From NCBI GenBank assembly GCA_023228945.1, contig JALOAI010000021.1:29542-93541 (forward strand): a stretch of DNA of 64,000 nucleotides. The letters run 5' to 3'. This DNA comes from Pigmentiphaga sp. (lineage in GTDB: Bacteria > Pseudomonadota > Gammaproteobacteria > Burkholderiales > Burkholderiaceae_B). Shown here one piece after another: positions 25,354 to 35,030 of this stretch. Position 1 is the stretch's first letter; each line of letters opens with the position of its first letter. The position numbers and the translations under genes were made by a program. Under the pieces are notes generated by a model that was not told the origin of the DNA, made no database searches, and was given only the letters and a program-made list of their open reading frames with translations.

Positions 25354-25722
25354 ATGAGTCATCAAGAACCCGATCTGCGCGGCCGCCCCTTGCGGGCTTT
25401 CCGGGATCCCGCCTATCAGCCGCTCTGTGGCAACTTGGCCGAAGTTCGTGCCAATATCGATCGCCTGGACGACGAGATCGTGCGCCTGATCGCCGAGCGC
25501 GCCATGTACGTCAAGGACGCGGCGCGCTTCAAGCAGGATAGCTTTCAGGTGTCGGCGCCGGCGCGCCAGGCCGAGGTGTTCGACAAGGTCGCCGCGCTGG
25601 CGGCGCGGCACAACCGCGGTTTCCAGAACCTGGACGCGGTGGTGGATGCCGCCTACCGTGCGATGGTGGCAGCCTTCATTGCCAACGAGCAGCTGTATTT
25701 CAACGATATGACGGAGGAATGA
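25354..25722 (+). CDS. Chorismate mutase/isochorismate lyase-like AroQ protein
   Basis: 122 residues, all-helical AroQ fold. The core NLAEVRANIDRLDDEIVRLIAERAMYVKDAARFKQ, followed by SAPARQAEVFDKVAALA and YRAMVAAFIANEQ, matches small AroQ/PchB-type proteins. These either rearrange chorismate or split isochorismate to salicylate and pyruvate; which applies cannot be told by eye. ATG 25354 is preferred over an upstream in-frame ATG at 25285. It is followed after three bases by a Bug receptor gene, an unusual partner for a biosynthetic enzyme and a hint of a catabolic or mimic role. Confidence 0.85.
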   Translation: MSHQEPDLRGRPLRAFRDPAYQPLCGNLAEVRANIDRLDDEIVRLIAERAMYVKDAARFKQDSFQVSAPARQAEVFDKVAALAARHNRGFQNLDAVVDAAYRAMVAAFIANEQLYFNDMTEE

Positions 25723-25725
25723 TCC

Positions 25726-26730
25726 ATGTCGACTTCATCTTTGGGCGCTTCCCTGCGCCGCCTGCCGCTGCGGGCCGCCCTGGCGTGCGCCGCCATGCTG
25801 CCGCTGGGCCTGGCCCATGCCGCCTGGCCCGCCGATAAGCCGCTGCGCCTGATCGTACCGTTCGGCGCCGGTTCCAGCCCCGATCAAGTCGCCCGGGTGG
25901 TGGGCGAGCGCGCCGGCAGCTTGCTCGACCAGACCATCGTGGTCGAGAACCGTCCGGGTGCCAGCGGCAACATCGGTACCAATCTCATTGCCAAGGCCGA
26001 TCCCGATGGCTACACCTTCGGCGTGTCGATCACGGGGCCCATGGTCAACAATACGGTGCTGTTCGACGACCTGCCCTACGATCCCTTCACCGACATTGCG
26101 CCGCTCACCCTGGGCGTGCACCAGCCCAACGTGCTGGTGGTACCGGCCTCGTCCGATATCAAGACCATCGACGATCTCCTCAAGGCCCTGAAAGACAACC
26201 CCGACAAATTCAACTTCCCGTCGCCGGGCGCCGGCACGGTGTCGCATCTGGCGGTGGAACTGATGCTCAAGCAATTGGGCAGCTCCGCCGTGCATGTGCC
26301 CTATCCATCGTCGCCGGCCGCGCTCACCTCCGTGATTTCCGGCGATACGCAGTTTGCTGCCTTGCCGCCGATCGCCGTGATGCCCATGGTTCGCGACGGT
26401 CGACTGCGAGCCCTGGCGGTCACGTCCTCCGAACGCTCGCCGCTACTGCCCGAGATCCCCACCCTGGCCGAAGTCGGCGTACCCGGTATCGAGGGTTCCG
26501 CCTGGATCGGCTTCGTGATCTCCTCCAAGGTGCCGGCCGATATCCAGGCCAAGCTGGCCGACGCCCTGGTCCAGGCGCTCAAGGATCCGGGCGTGGTCGA
26601 GAAGCTCGCCAACAGCCATATGCAGGCGGTGGGCAACACCCCGGCCGAGTTCCGTGCCTACATGGACGACGAGCTCAAGCGCTGGGGGCCGCTGATCCGC
26701 GATCTGGGCATTACCAACAACAAGAACTGA
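25726..26730 (+). CDS. Bug-family periplasmic solute receptor
   Basis: 334 residues with a long signal peptide ending near AHA. Motifs: ADKPLRLIVPFGAGSSPDQVAR, IVVENRPGASGNIGTN, NFPSPGAGTVSHLAVELM and HVPYPSSPAAL. The start lies three bases after the chorismate-mutase-like gene, so the two are certainly co-transcribed. Confidence 0.95.
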   Translation: MSTSSLGASLRRLPLRAALACAAMLPLGLAHAAWPADKPLRLIVPFGAGSSPDQVARVVGERAGSLLDQTIVVENRPGASGNIGTNLIAKADPDGYTFGVSITGPMVNNTVLFDDLPYDPFTDIAPLTLGVHQPNVLVVPASSDIKTIDDLLKALKDNPDKFNFPSPGAGTVSHLAVELMLKQLGSSAVHVPYPSSPAALTSVISGDTQFAALPPIAVMPMVRDGRLRALAVTSSERSPLLPEIPTLAEVGVPGIEGSAWIGFVISSKVPADIQAKLADALVQALKDPGVVEKLANSHMQAVGNTPAEFRAYMDDELKRWGPLIRDLGITNNKN

Positions 26731-26790
26731 CCACGCGCCCAAGCCGCAAGTCCCGGTCCACCTCGCGGCCGGAAGGCCGGAGTTTCTTCA

Positions 26791-26818
26791 CACCGGGCGG
26801 CAAGCCGGGCGCCCGGTG
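26791..26818. repeat. 9-bp inverted repeat between Bug and oxidoreductase genes
   Basis: CACCGGGCG and CGCCCGGTG are perfect arms around a 10-base loop in the 171-base gap inside the operon. No T-run follows. It may be an mRNA processing or stability structure. Confidence 0.5.
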
Positions 26819-26901
26819 GGTTCAGGGCGGATTTTTCCATGGGGCTGGAGCGGCGGCGCGATCCTGCGTCCTCCAGCCCCTTGTGCATCTGGAGTATTTG
26901 C

Positions 26902-28257
26902 ATGTCTTCCTTCATCTCCGAACCTCCCCGCCAGACGCCGGTGTTCGGCGAATACGACGTCGTCGTGCTCGGCGGCGGCCCGGCCGGCCTGCTGGCGGCC
27001 GCCAGCGCGTCCCGCCTGAACGCCCGCGTGCTGCTGGTCGAACGCTACGGCTTTCTGGGCGGTATGGGCACAGCGGCCGGCGTGTCCAATTTCTGCGGCT
27101 TGTACGCCAATGTGCACGGTGAAAATCGCCGTGTGGTCCAGGGCCTCAGCACCGAGCTGCTCGATCGCATCGCAGCCCTGGGCGGCCTCAACCCGCCCCA
27201 TCGCATCCTGGGCAAGGTCGACGCGCAGGCCTACGACATGACGGCATTCAAGTGCGCCGCCGATCAGTTCCTCGACGCCAGCGGCGTACGCATCCTGTTC
27301 CATGCCCTGGCTTGTGGCGTGGTGATGGGGGAACACGGGCGAGTGGATTCCCTGCTGGTCGAAACGAAATCGGGCCGCTATGCATTGCGCGCCCGGGTGT
27401 TCATCGACGCTTCGGGCGATGCCGATCTCGCCGCTTGGGCCGGTGTGCCCTGGGACAAGGGCGACGAAACCGGCTCCTTGCTATACCCCACCCTCATGTT
27501 CAAGGTGGGCAATGTCGATGCCGAACGCGCCCAGGACGCCTGGAGCACCATCCCGGGCCTGATGGACGACGCCGTGCGCAGCGGCGAGTATCGTTTTCCG
27601 CGACGCGGCGCCATCGTGCGGCCGCAAAAGCATCCCTACGAGTGGCGGGTCAACGTCACCCAACTGGCCAATGCCGATGGCAGCGCGGCCGACGGCACCG
27701 ACGCCGTGTCGCTCAGCGCGGGCGAGCTCGAGGGCCGGCGGCAGATCGTCGATTACCTGGCCTTTCTCAAAGCCCGGGTGCCCGGCTTCGAGAATGCCTA
27801 CGTACTCGACATCGCCACCCAGCTGGGCATCCGCGAAACCCGCCGCATCCGCGGCCGCGCGGTGGTGTCGGCCGACGATGTGCTGGGTTGCGCCGACGTC
27901 GACGACGCCATCGGCGTCAACGGCTGGCCGCTGGAGCTGCACGTGGCCGGCGACGTCGAGTGGCGCTGGCCGCCCATCCCCGAGTCGCGCGGCTACAACC
28001 AGTTGCCGCTGGGCATGATCATCCCCGAAGCGGGTTGCGGAGTGCGCAACGTGCTGGTCGCCGGCCGCTGTGCTTCCATGACCCACGAGGGGCAATCCGC
28101 TGCCCGCGTCACCGGCAGCTGCTTCGTCATGGGCGAGGCGGCGGGAGTCGCCGCGGCGCTGGCGGTGCAGGCGCATGGCGATTTGGCCGAGCCGGCGGAT
28201 ATCGCAGTGGAAGATGTGCAAGCGCAGTTGCGGGCCAATGAGGTGTTTCTGGGCTAA
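26902..28257 (+). CDS. FAD-dependent oxidoreductase (FAD_oxidored family)
   Basis: 451 residues. The N-terminal dinucleotide-binding motif VVVLGGGPAGLLAAASASR has GGGPAG at residues 24-29. The following YGFLGGMGTAAGVSNFCG and C-terminal GRCASMTHEGQSAARVTGSCFVMGEAAGVAAALA are typical of the FAD-dependent oxidoreductases seen in catabolic clusters. ATG 26902 has a GGAG at 26891-26894; a longer frame from 26839 is less likely. It is downstream of a Bug gene and upstream of a metallohydrolase gene; the substrate is unknown. Confidence 0.9.
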   Translation: MSSFISEPPRQTPVFGEYDVVVLGGGPAGLLAAASASRLNARVLLVERYGFLGGMGTAAGVSNFCGLYANVHGENRRVVQGLSTELLDRIAALGGLNPPHRILGKVDAQAYDMTAFKCAADQFLDASGVRILFHALACGVVMGEHGRVDSLLVETKSGRYALRARVFIDASGDADLAAWAGVPWDKGDETGSLLYPTLMFKVGNVDAERAQDAWSTIPGLMDDAVRSGEYRFPRRGAIVRPQKHPYEWRVNVTQLANADGSAADGTDAVSLSAGELEGRRQIVDYLAFLKARVPGFENAYVLDIATQLGIRETRRIRGRAVVSADDVLGCADVDDAIGVNGWPLELHVAGDVEWRWPPIPESRGYNQLPLGMIIPEAGCGVRNVLVAGRCASMTHEGQSAARVTGSCFVMGEAAGVAAALAVQAHGDLAEPADIAVEDVQAQLRANEVFLG

Positions 28258-28412
28258 GGCCATGGCGGCCGGGTGGCTCGGACACGTCCGGCCCCGCCTG
28301 GGCCGGCATGTCAAGCACACCCGCCCGCTTTTTGCTAAGGTTGGCGATTCCGTTCAATTTCCGGAACCGTCAGCCGCCCAGCGCCTGACGGTATCCCGCC
28401 CGGGTGGCCCTG

Positions 28413-29483
28413 ATGAATCCCCTCGAAAGCCAGCTCCAGTATCCCCTTGGGGACACACTCCCCGTTTTTGGTGGTTCCCACGAGTTGCAGCCCGGGCTGC
28501 GCTGGGTGCGCATGCCGCTGCCCTTCGCCCTCGACCACATCAATCTCTGGTTGCTGCGCGATCGTTTTGAAGGACGTGATGGCTGGGCCATCATCGATTG
28601 CGGCGTGGCGCGGGACGACCTCCGGGGTTATTGGAGGCAAGTTCTCGAAACCGAACTCGAGAGTCTGCCGGTACTGCGGATCATCGTCACCCACATGCAT
28701 CCCGATCACGTGGGGCTGGCGTCCTGGTTGTGCGAGCGCCTGGACGTACCGCTGTTCATGACCATGTCGGAGTACGTCACCGCCCGCATGTTCTCCGAGG
28801 GCGGGGCCGAGGGCAATGTCAATGGCGGCGAGCGTGCGGTGGCGTTTTTCCGCGCCCACGGCCTCACCGATCCCGAAGCGCTGGAAAAAATCCGCGTGCG
28901 CCGTTCGTACTATGCCGAACTGGTGCCGTCCGTGCCGCAAGAGTTTCACCGCTTGCTGGCGGGCGATGTGTTGCGTATCGGCGAAGACGACTGGCAAGTG
29001 ATCGTGGGCTACGGCCACTCGCCGGAACATGTGTCGTTATCCTGTCGCGAGCGCAACGTGCTGATCTCGGGCGATATGGTCTTGCCGCGAATCTCCACCA
29101 ACATCAGCGTGTACGACTTCGAACCCGCCGCCGACCCGCTGCGCCAGTATCTGACGTCACTGGACGAATACGCGCCGCTGCCGGCCGATACCCTGGTGCT
29201 GCCTTCGCACGGCCGGCCTTTCGTGGGCCTGCATACCCGCATCACGCAGCAGCGCGAGCATCATCAGGCCAGGCTCGACGAAGTGCTCGAGGCTTGCGTC
29301 ACGCCGCAGTCGGCGCTCGATATCGTGCCGGTGATGTTCAAGCGCCCCCTCGACCTGCACCAGCTTACGTTTGCGCTGGGCGAGGCGCTGGCGCATCTCC
29401 AGTGTCTGGAGCGTCAGGGCTCATTGCAGCGGCATCGCGATGCCGATGGGGTGATCCGGTTTCTGGCGCATCCACACGACTAG
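28413..29483 (+). CDS. Metallo-beta-lactamase-fold hydrolase
   Basis: 356 residues. The zinc motif His94-M-His96-P-Asp98-His99 is intact, with later ligands in GYGHSPEH, SGDMVLPR and PSHGRP. A C-terminal winged-helix-like region follows, as in LACTB2-type and thioester hydrolase-like members. Thioester or lactone hydrolysis is plausible. ATG 28413 is preferred over GTG 28404. The last 119 bases overlap the end of the convergent SulP gene. Confidence 0.92.
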   Translation: MNPLESQLQYPLGDTLPVFGGSHELQPGLRWVRMPLPFALDHINLWLLRDRFEGRDGWAIIDCGVARDDLRGYWRQVLETELESLPVLRIIVTHMHPDHVGLASWLCERLDVPLFMTMSEYVTARMFSEGGAEGNVNGGERAVAFFRAHGLTDPEALEKIRVRRSYYAELVPSVPQEFHRLLAGDVLRIGEDDWQVIVGYGHSPEHVSLSCRERNVLISGDMVLPRISTNISVYDFEPAADPLRQYLTSLDEYAPLPADTLVLPSHGRPFVGLHTRITQQREHHQARLDEVLEACVTPQSALDIVPVMFKRPLDLHQLTFALGEALAHLQCLERQGSLQRHRDADGVIRFLAHPHD

Positions 29484-31206
29484 AAGCCTTCTCGGACATC
29501 GCCGACGCGCCGGCGTCAGGCGTGGTGGAAGCGTTCTTTCCGAGGGCGCCGATCGCCATGGCTTCGGTGGGGTAGAACGCCTCTTTGGGCAGGCGATGGA
29601 GCAGGCCATCGCGCCGAAAGGCGTCTTCCAGCTGTTTCTTCACCGCGGTGAACAGCACCTCGATGCCCCGGTCGTGCAGATCGAGGATCATATTGTTGAG
29701 CACGTCGAGCCCGGTGCTGTCCACGGCGTTGATGGGGCCGCAATGCAGCAAAACGCGACGCAACTGGGGCTCGGCGCGGCAGCGTTCCTGCACGAAGCGC
29801 TCCAGCAGCGGCGCGGTCACGAAGTTGAGCGAGGCGTCCATGCGCACCACCAGCAGATCGGGCGCCAGTCGCGGCAGTTTGAAGCGCGCACGGTCGCGCA
29901 AGGTGCCATCGGCGTGGGCCGAGACTTCGATCAGGCGCGGGTGCGCGCGCTGGTAAAGATAATGCACCAGGCCTAGTACGAAGCCCGCGAGCACGCCCCA
30001 TTGCAGTTGCGGTGCCGCCACCAGGGTGCCGGCGAAGGTGGCGATGGCGATCAGGGCCTCGGGGCGTGAGGTACGCCAGAGGTTGAGAAACCAGCGCGGC
30101 CGGATCAGATTGAGCACCGAGACCACGATCACGGCGGCCAGGAAGGCCACCGGCACCCAGGCCAGGGCCGGCGTGAGGAACAGCAGGCTGGCCACCACGC
30201 ACAGCGCGGTGAACAGCGAGGCCCAGCCGCTTACGGCGCCGGCATACAGATACAGTGCCGAGCGCGAGAACGACGCGCTGACGGGAAACGCGCCGCTGAC
30301 GCCGGAAGCGATCTTGGCCAGGCCCTGGCCGACCAGTTCCTGATTCTCGCGCCAGGGCGTGCGTTTTTCGCGCGAGATCACGCGCGCGCTGCTCACGGCT
30401 TCAATGAAGCTCACCAGGCCGATCACCGCCGCCATGGGCAGCAGCGCGCGCAGCTCGTTCCAGGTGGGGAGGTCGGGCAGCCCCAGCGACGGCAGCCCGG
30501 CCGGCAGATCGCCGACGACGGCGCCGCCGCTGCCGGCAAAGGGGGTAAGCCAGCTGATGACGGTGCAGACGATGCCCGCGATGAGGATGAGCGGCCAGCG
30601 CCGGCTGTAGCGCTTGAGCCCCAGCAGAAAGATCAGCGTGCCCACGCCGAAAGCCAGAGCGCCCCAGTGGACGGCGGCCAGCGCCTCGGCGGGCCGTATG
30701 GCCATGATCGCGCTCCACCAGGCGCTTGGGTCGATCCCCAGCATGGAATCCAGCTGCGATAGCAGAATCAGGACGGCCGCCGCCTGAGTGAAGGCGCCGA
30801 TCACCGGTCCAGACAGGAAGTTGACGATGGTGCCCAGGCGCGATACGCCGAGCAGGATCTGGAACACCCCGGCCAGGATGGCCAGCCAGACCGCGAGCTG
30901 CACCCAATGCGGCGAGGCCACGGCCGCCATCCCGGCGAGCGAGCCCGCCACCAGCATGGAGGTGAGCGCGGTGGGGCCGGCGCCGAGCAGATTGCAGGAG
31001 CCCCACAGGACGCCCAGGATCGCCGGCAACAGCGAGGCATAAAGACCCGTGATGGGCGGCATGCCGGCCAGTACCGCATAGGCGACGGCCTGCGGCACCA
31101 GGACCAGGCCGACGGCGATTCCGGCGCGGGCGTCGGCGGTCAGGGATTCCGCGGTGGGGCGGGACCAGGCGAGAAAAGGAAACCAGCGGATGAGTCGAGG
31201 TGACAT
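29365..31206 (-). CDS. SulP-family anion transporter with STAS domain
   Basis: 613 residues. The N-terminal two thirds are transmembrane, with the SulP features AGIAVGLVLVPQAVAYAVLAGMPPITGLYASLLP and a GLGLVSFIEAVSSARV-like core. A cytoplasmic STAS domain follows (roughly residues 440-545; AVDSTGLDVLNNM). A 60-residue Ala/Pro/Asp-rich tail ends the protein. Substrate may be sulfate, bicarbonate or a dicarboxylate. ATG 31206 begins MSPRLIRW. The tail-coding end is antisense to the metallohydrolase gene. Confidence 0.93.
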   Translation of the reverse strand: MSPRLIRWFPFLAWSRPTAESLTADARAGIAVGLVLVPQAVAYAVLAGMPPITGLYASLLPAILGVLWGSCNLLGAGPTALTSMLVAGSLAGMAAVASPHWVQLAVWLAILAGVFQILLGVSRLGTIVNFLSGPVIGAFTQAAAVLILLSQLDSMLGIDPSAWWSAIMAIRPAEALAAVHWGALAFGVGTLIFLLGLKRYSRRWPLILIAGIVCTVISWLTPFAGSGGAVVGDLPAGLPSLGLPDLPTWNELRALLPMAAVIGLVSFIEAVSSARVISREKRTPWRENQELVGQGLAKIASGVSGAFPVSASFSRSALYLYAGAVSGWASLFTALCVVASLLFLTPALAWVPVAFLAAVIVVSVLNLIRPRWFLNLWRTSRPEALIAIATFAGTLVAAPQLQWGVLAGFVLGLVHYLYQRAHPRLIEVSAHADGTLRDRARFKLPRLAPDLLVVRMDASLNFVTAPLLERFVQERCRAEPQLRRVLLHCGPINAVDSTGLDVLNNMILDLHDRGIEVLFTAVKKQLEDAFRRDGLLHRLPKEAFYPTEAMAIGALGKNASTTPDAGASAMSEKASSRVDAPETGSPHRHRDAAAMSPDAPDTGDAPAPRPAQT

Positions 31207-31320
31207 GGAGCGCAATATCCCGGCGAGGCGCTCGTGCGGGACGAAGCCTCATCGGGTGGGGTTATGATCGAAGCGGCCGGCCGCCTGTATGAACACAATG
31301 CTCCGGCAGCGCGACTCTAT

Positions 31321-32529
31321 ATGACTACCACACATTTTCTCATGACTCGTCATCTCGACACGCAATTGCTGCATACCGGCTCGCCGGCCTTCGATCCCGA
31401 CACCGGGGTGGCGCCGGTGAATGTGCCCACCGTGCGCACCAGCACCGTCCGTTTTGCCAGTACCGACGCCTTCGCGCAAGTCATGCGGCGCCGGCGCGCG
31501 GGTGAGCGTATCCCCAGTTACGGCCGCCAGGGCATGGCAACCCACCAGGCGCTACAAGACGCTATCGCCTTGCTCGAGGGCGGGTCGCGCTGCTTTCTGG
31601 CTCCGTCGGGCGTGTCGGCGATCTCGCTGGCCTTTTTGGCCTTGGTGAAGCCCGGCGACCACGTTCTCGTTCCCGACAGTGTGTATGGCCCGGTGCGCAA
31701 GCTCGATCGCAGCGTGTTGCGGCGGCTGGGCGTGGAGGTCGAGTACTACCGGCCCGGGGCGGACGCTTCCGAGATCCGGCTGCGAGACAACACCCGGCTC
31801 CTGTATATCGAAGCGCCCGGTTCGCTGCTGTTCGAGATGCAGGACTTGCCCGCGCTCGCGCGTCTGGCCCGCGCGCGCGGCGTTACCGTCGTGGCCGACA
31901 ACACCTGGGGCGCCGGCTACCTGTATCGGCCGCTGGCGCTGGGCGCCGATATCTCGGTGGTGGCCGCCACCAAATATATCGCCGGCCATTCCGACGTGAT
32001 GATGGGAGCGGTGGTCGCGGCCGACGCCGAGTTGGCGGCCCGCCTGGACGACACCCATTACGCTTTGGGCCTGACAGTGGGTGCCGATGAGGCGTCGCTG
32101 GCCCTGCGCGGCATGCGCACGCTGCCGGTGCGCCTGGCCCAGCATCAGCGCAACCTCGAGGCCGTGCTGCCTTTTCTGGCCCGGCATCCCGGCGTGGCGC
32201 GTCTCTGGTGCCCGGCCTGGCCCGAAGATCCCGGCCATGAACTGTGGCGGCGGGATTGCCAGGGCGCCAATGGCCTGTTGTCGATTTCGCTGAACACCAC
32301 CGACGTGATGGCGGCGCGCCGCTTTGTCGATGCCCTGGCCTTGTTCGGCATCGGTTATTCCTGGGGCGGCTACGAAAGCCTGGTGTCGCTGGTGGAGCCG
32401 GCCGATCTGGCCGCCCATTCGGCCTATGCGAGGTCGCAACCCGTGGTTCGCCTGCATATCGGGCTGGAGCATGCCGACGACCTCATCGCCGACCTGCGGC
32501 AGGCCTTTGCGGCGGCGGGGCTGGAGTAA
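31321..32529 (+). CDS. metC: Cystathionine beta-lyase-like PLP enzyme
   Basis: 402 residues of the Cys/Met metabolism PLP family. Asp193 in VVADNTWGAGY and the PLP lysine Lys218 in VVAATKYIAGHSDVMMG are in place; the N-terminal LLHTGSPAFDPDTG and C-terminal SWGGYESLV are typical of MetC. It would cleave cystathionine to homocysteine, pyruvate and ammonia. ATG 31321 or the in-frame ATG 31342 could be the start. It is convergent with the LuxR-type gene. Confidence 0.92.
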   Translation: MTTTHFLMTRHLDTQLLHTGSPAFDPDTGVAPVNVPTVRTSTVRFASTDAFAQVMRRRRAGERIPSYGRQGMATHQALQDAIALLEGGSRCFLAPSGVSAISLAFLALVKPGDHVLVPDSVYGPVRKLDRSVLRRLGVEVEYYRPGADASEIRLRDNTRLLYIEAPGSLLFEMQDLPALARLARARGVTVVADNTWGAGYLYRPLALGADISVVAATKYIAGHSDVMMGAVVAADAELAARLDDTHYALGLTVGADEASLALRGMRTLPVRLAQHQRNLEAVLPFLARHPGVARLWCPAWPEDPGHELWRRDCQGANGLLSISLNTTDVMAARRFVDALALFGIGYSWGGYESLVSLVEPADLAAHSAYARSQPVVRLHIGLEHADDLIADLRQAFAAAGLE

Positions 32530-32564
32530 GGATTCCCGGCCGCGCGGCGGCAAGGGCCGGGCTG

Positions 32565-33308
32565 TCAGTGCAGCAGCCGGGCCAGGCCCACGCGGTTGTC
32601 CACGCCGAGCTTGCGATAAGCGTTGCCGAGATGCGTGCGCACGGTCGTGAAGCCAATGGCCAGTTCGCGAGCGATCTGTTTGTCGGGCAGGCCTTGGGCA
32701 GCCAGGCGGGCTACGGCCAATTCGCGCGGGCTCAGGCCCTGGGCAGCGCGTTGGGGCGTGGAGGGCGCGCTTACCGAGCGGCCATCGCCTGCCCGCTGGC
32801 AGCGCCGCAGGGCGGCGCAGAGCGCGGGTTGCAGCAGCTGTAGCAAATGTACGGCCTCGTGGTCGAAGGCGGGGCGGTGCGGCTGGCGCCAGATGCGGAA
32901 GTCGCCCAATTCGCCTTCGGCATCGCGCAGGTACAGATTGATGCCGGAGGTCATGCGTTCCTGATGCAGGAACTCGTTGTAGAACACGCTCCGGCGCATC
33001 ACGTCGCGGCCGACCTTATGCTCGACGATGGCGGGTTCCGAAAACGCCTCCATGACTGGCGTTATGCAATCGTACTGATAGTAGTAATCGTCGTACGTGC
33101 GCAGCAGGTCGGCCGACATCGTGGGCGTGACCCAGTTTCGATAGCGCTGGCTGGGGTCGGCCCACAGGTATGACACATACTGATCGGCCCGCAGCAAAGA
33201 GAGCAGCGACGGGCCGATGGCGGTGCGCAACTCGGTACCGTCGGTGAACTCATGCAATACCCCGAGAAGTTGCGCGAGCTGGCGTTGCTGATTGGCGTTG
33301 AGGTACAT
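32565..33308 (-). CDS. LuxR-type regulator with N-terminal sensory domain
   Basis: 247 residues. The C-terminal HTH reads LSPRELAVARLAAQGLPDKQIARELAIGFTTVRTHLGNAYRKLGV. The first 170 residues form a sensory domain with aromatic-rich stretches (YVSYLWADPS, TYDDYYYQYD) common in Burkholderiales regulators but not clearly the acyl-homoserine-lactone pocket. ATG 33308 is chosen over a longer frame from 33452. It could control metC on one side or the amidase operon on the other. Confidence 0.9.
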   Translation of the reverse strand: MYLNANQQRQLAQLLGVLHEFTDGTELRTAIGPSLLSLLRADQYVSYLWADPSQRYRNWVTPTMSADLLRTYDDYYYQYDCITPVMEAFSEPAIVEHKVGRDVMRRSVFYNEFLHQERMTSGINLYLRDAEGELGDFRIWRQPHRPAFDHEAVHLLQLLQPALCAALRRCQRAGDGRSVSAPSTPQRAAQGLSPRELAVARLAAQGLPDKQIARELAIGFTTVRTHLGNAYRKLGVDNRVGLARLLH

Positions 33309-33617
33309 GGCTGGTATCGAAGCTGGAAGCGGCCCGATCCGAACAAAGGCTCCTGAGTCAGGGTTTGCTGGTTGCAGGGGCGGAACTGCCCGGGGCCGAC
33401 GATCCGAGCCCCGCCTTCTTTTTAGTTTCATATAGCACAGGCCGAAGAACAACTATTGGATAAGCGACCTAGGGTCTTCCCTGGTGCCAACCTCCTCAAC
33501 ATTGAGGATGTCGCGGGGCCACGGCGACCGGCACAATGAGCCTGGCTGGACGAGGAGGCCGGTGCGATGCAAGCGCATCCGGCGGCTCACGCGTCCCCGA
33601 CAGTCTTGGAGGATGGT
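33309..33617. promoter_or_regulatory. Divergent control region with palindrome
   Basis: The 309-base gap between the LuxR-type gene and the amidase holds no gene I accept. It contains TCCTCA-ACAT-TGAGGA (33493-33508, perfect 6-bp arms) and GACC-TAG-GGTC just before it. Either may be an operator. An A+T-richer patch around 33430-33470 could be a promoter. Confidence 0.45.
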
Positions 33618-35030
33618 ATGGATCTGCTCGAGTTGGATATCTCGGCGGCCCGGGCGGGCCTGTTGCGCCGGGATTTCTCTTGTGAAGAATACGTGGGCGC
33701 CCTGGTCGATCAGGCGCAACGGCATGAAGACCTGCATGCGTGGTCCAGCTTCGATCCGGATGCATTGCGGGCCGCCGCCCGGCAGGAGGACGCCGCTGGC
33801 CGCGCCACCGACGCCTCCTTGCCGCTGGCCGGGGTGCCGCTGGCGGTCAAGGACAACATCGACGTGGCGGGCATGCTTTGCACGGCGGGTACGGGCGCCT
33901 TCCGTGATCGCATGCCGGCCCGGGATGCCGGCGTGGTGGCGGCGCTGCGCGAGGCGGGTGGGTTGATGGCCGGCAAGACCATCCTGCACGAGCTCGCCAT
34001 GGGTATCACCAGCAATAATGCGGTCACCGGGGCGGCGCGCAATCCTTACGATCCGGCCCGTTCCGCGGGTGGCAGCAGCGGGGGGTCGGCCACCGCGGTG
34101 GCCGCCCGCATGGTGCCCGCGGCGCTGGGCACCGACACCGGCGGTTCGGTCCGGGTGCCGGCCGCTTTTTGCGGCCTGGTCGGCCTGCGGCCCACTACCG
34201 GACGTTATCGCGGGGATGGCTGCGTGCCGCTGGCCCGAACGCGGGACACCGCCGGCCCCATGACGCGCAGCGTGCGCGACGCCGCCCTGCTCGATGCCCT
34301 GATCACGCGCGACGATACGCTGCCAACGATTGATCTCTCGGGCTTGCGCCTGGGCGTGCCGGCTTCCTTCAGTCAGAACGTCGACCCCGAAATCGCGGCG
34401 GCATTCGAAGCCGTATTGCAGCGTCTGTCGCGTGCCGGCGCCCATATCGTCCAGGCCGACATGGCCGGGCGCGATGAACTCAACGGGCAGATCGGTTTTC
34501 CCATCGTTCTGTATGAACTGGAACGCGACCTGCCGCCGTTCCTGGCCGCCGAAGGGCGGGAGCTGTCACTGGCCCAGTTGCATGCGGGCATTGGCAGCCC
34601 CGACGTCGCCGCCATCGTGGCCCAGCAATTGGGAGACGAAGCGGTGACCACCGACGAATATCAGCGCGCGCTGCAGCTCCGTAGCCGGCTGCAGGGGATG
34701 TATGCCGAGCATTACCGCCAGCATCGGCTGGACGCGGCGATTTTCCCCACTTGTCCCTTGCCCGCCCCGTTGCTCGGCCTGGATGTCACCGTGCCGTTCA
34801 ACGGCATGGAGTCGCCCACCTTCCTGACCTATATCCGCCATACCGATCCCGGTAGCGTGGCCGGTGTGCCAGGGCTCGGCCTGCCCATGGGCCTGGTGCG
34901 GGGACTGCCGATCGGCCTGGCGCTGGAGGGGCCGCCGCATAGCGATCGTTTTCTACTGGCTTTGGGCGAGCGGATCGCGGCCGATCTGCCGCCAACGCCG
35001 CCGCCGTTTCCTGCCCGGGCCGGGAGCTGA
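33618..35030 (+). CDS. Amidase-signature family hydrolase
   Basis: 470 residues. The Ser-cisSer-Lys triad is complete: Lys78 in AVKDNID, the serines at 153-154 in AGGSSGGSA and Ser177 in TDTGGSVRVP. It resembles indoleacetamide/mandelamide-type amidases. ATG 33618 is chosen for the GGAGG at 33608-33612. It heads an operon with an amide-type ABC importer, so the enzyme probably releases ammonia and an acid from the imported amide. Confidence 0.93.
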   Translation: MDLLELDISAARAGLLRRDFSCEEYVGALVDQAQRHEDLHAWSSFDPDALRAAARQEDAAGRATDASLPLAGVPLAVKDNIDVAGMLCTAGTGAFRDRMPARDAGVVAALREAGGLMAGKTILHELAMGITSNNAVTGAARNPYDPARSAGGSSGGSATAVAARMVPAALGTDTGGSVRVPAAFCGLVGLRPTTGRYRGDGCVPLARTRDTAGPMTRSVRDAALLDALITRDDTLPTIDLSGLRLGVPASFSQNVDPEIAAAFEAVLQRLSRAGAHIVQADMAGRDELNGQIGFPIVLYELERDLPPFLAAEGRELSLAQLHAGIGSPDVAAIVAQQLGDEAVTTDEYQRALQLRSRLQGMYAEHYRQHRLDAAIFPTCPLPAPLLGLDVTVPFNGMESPTFLTYIRHTDPGSVAGVPGLGLPMGLVRGLPIGLALEGPPHSDRFLLALGERIAADLPPTPPPFPARAGS

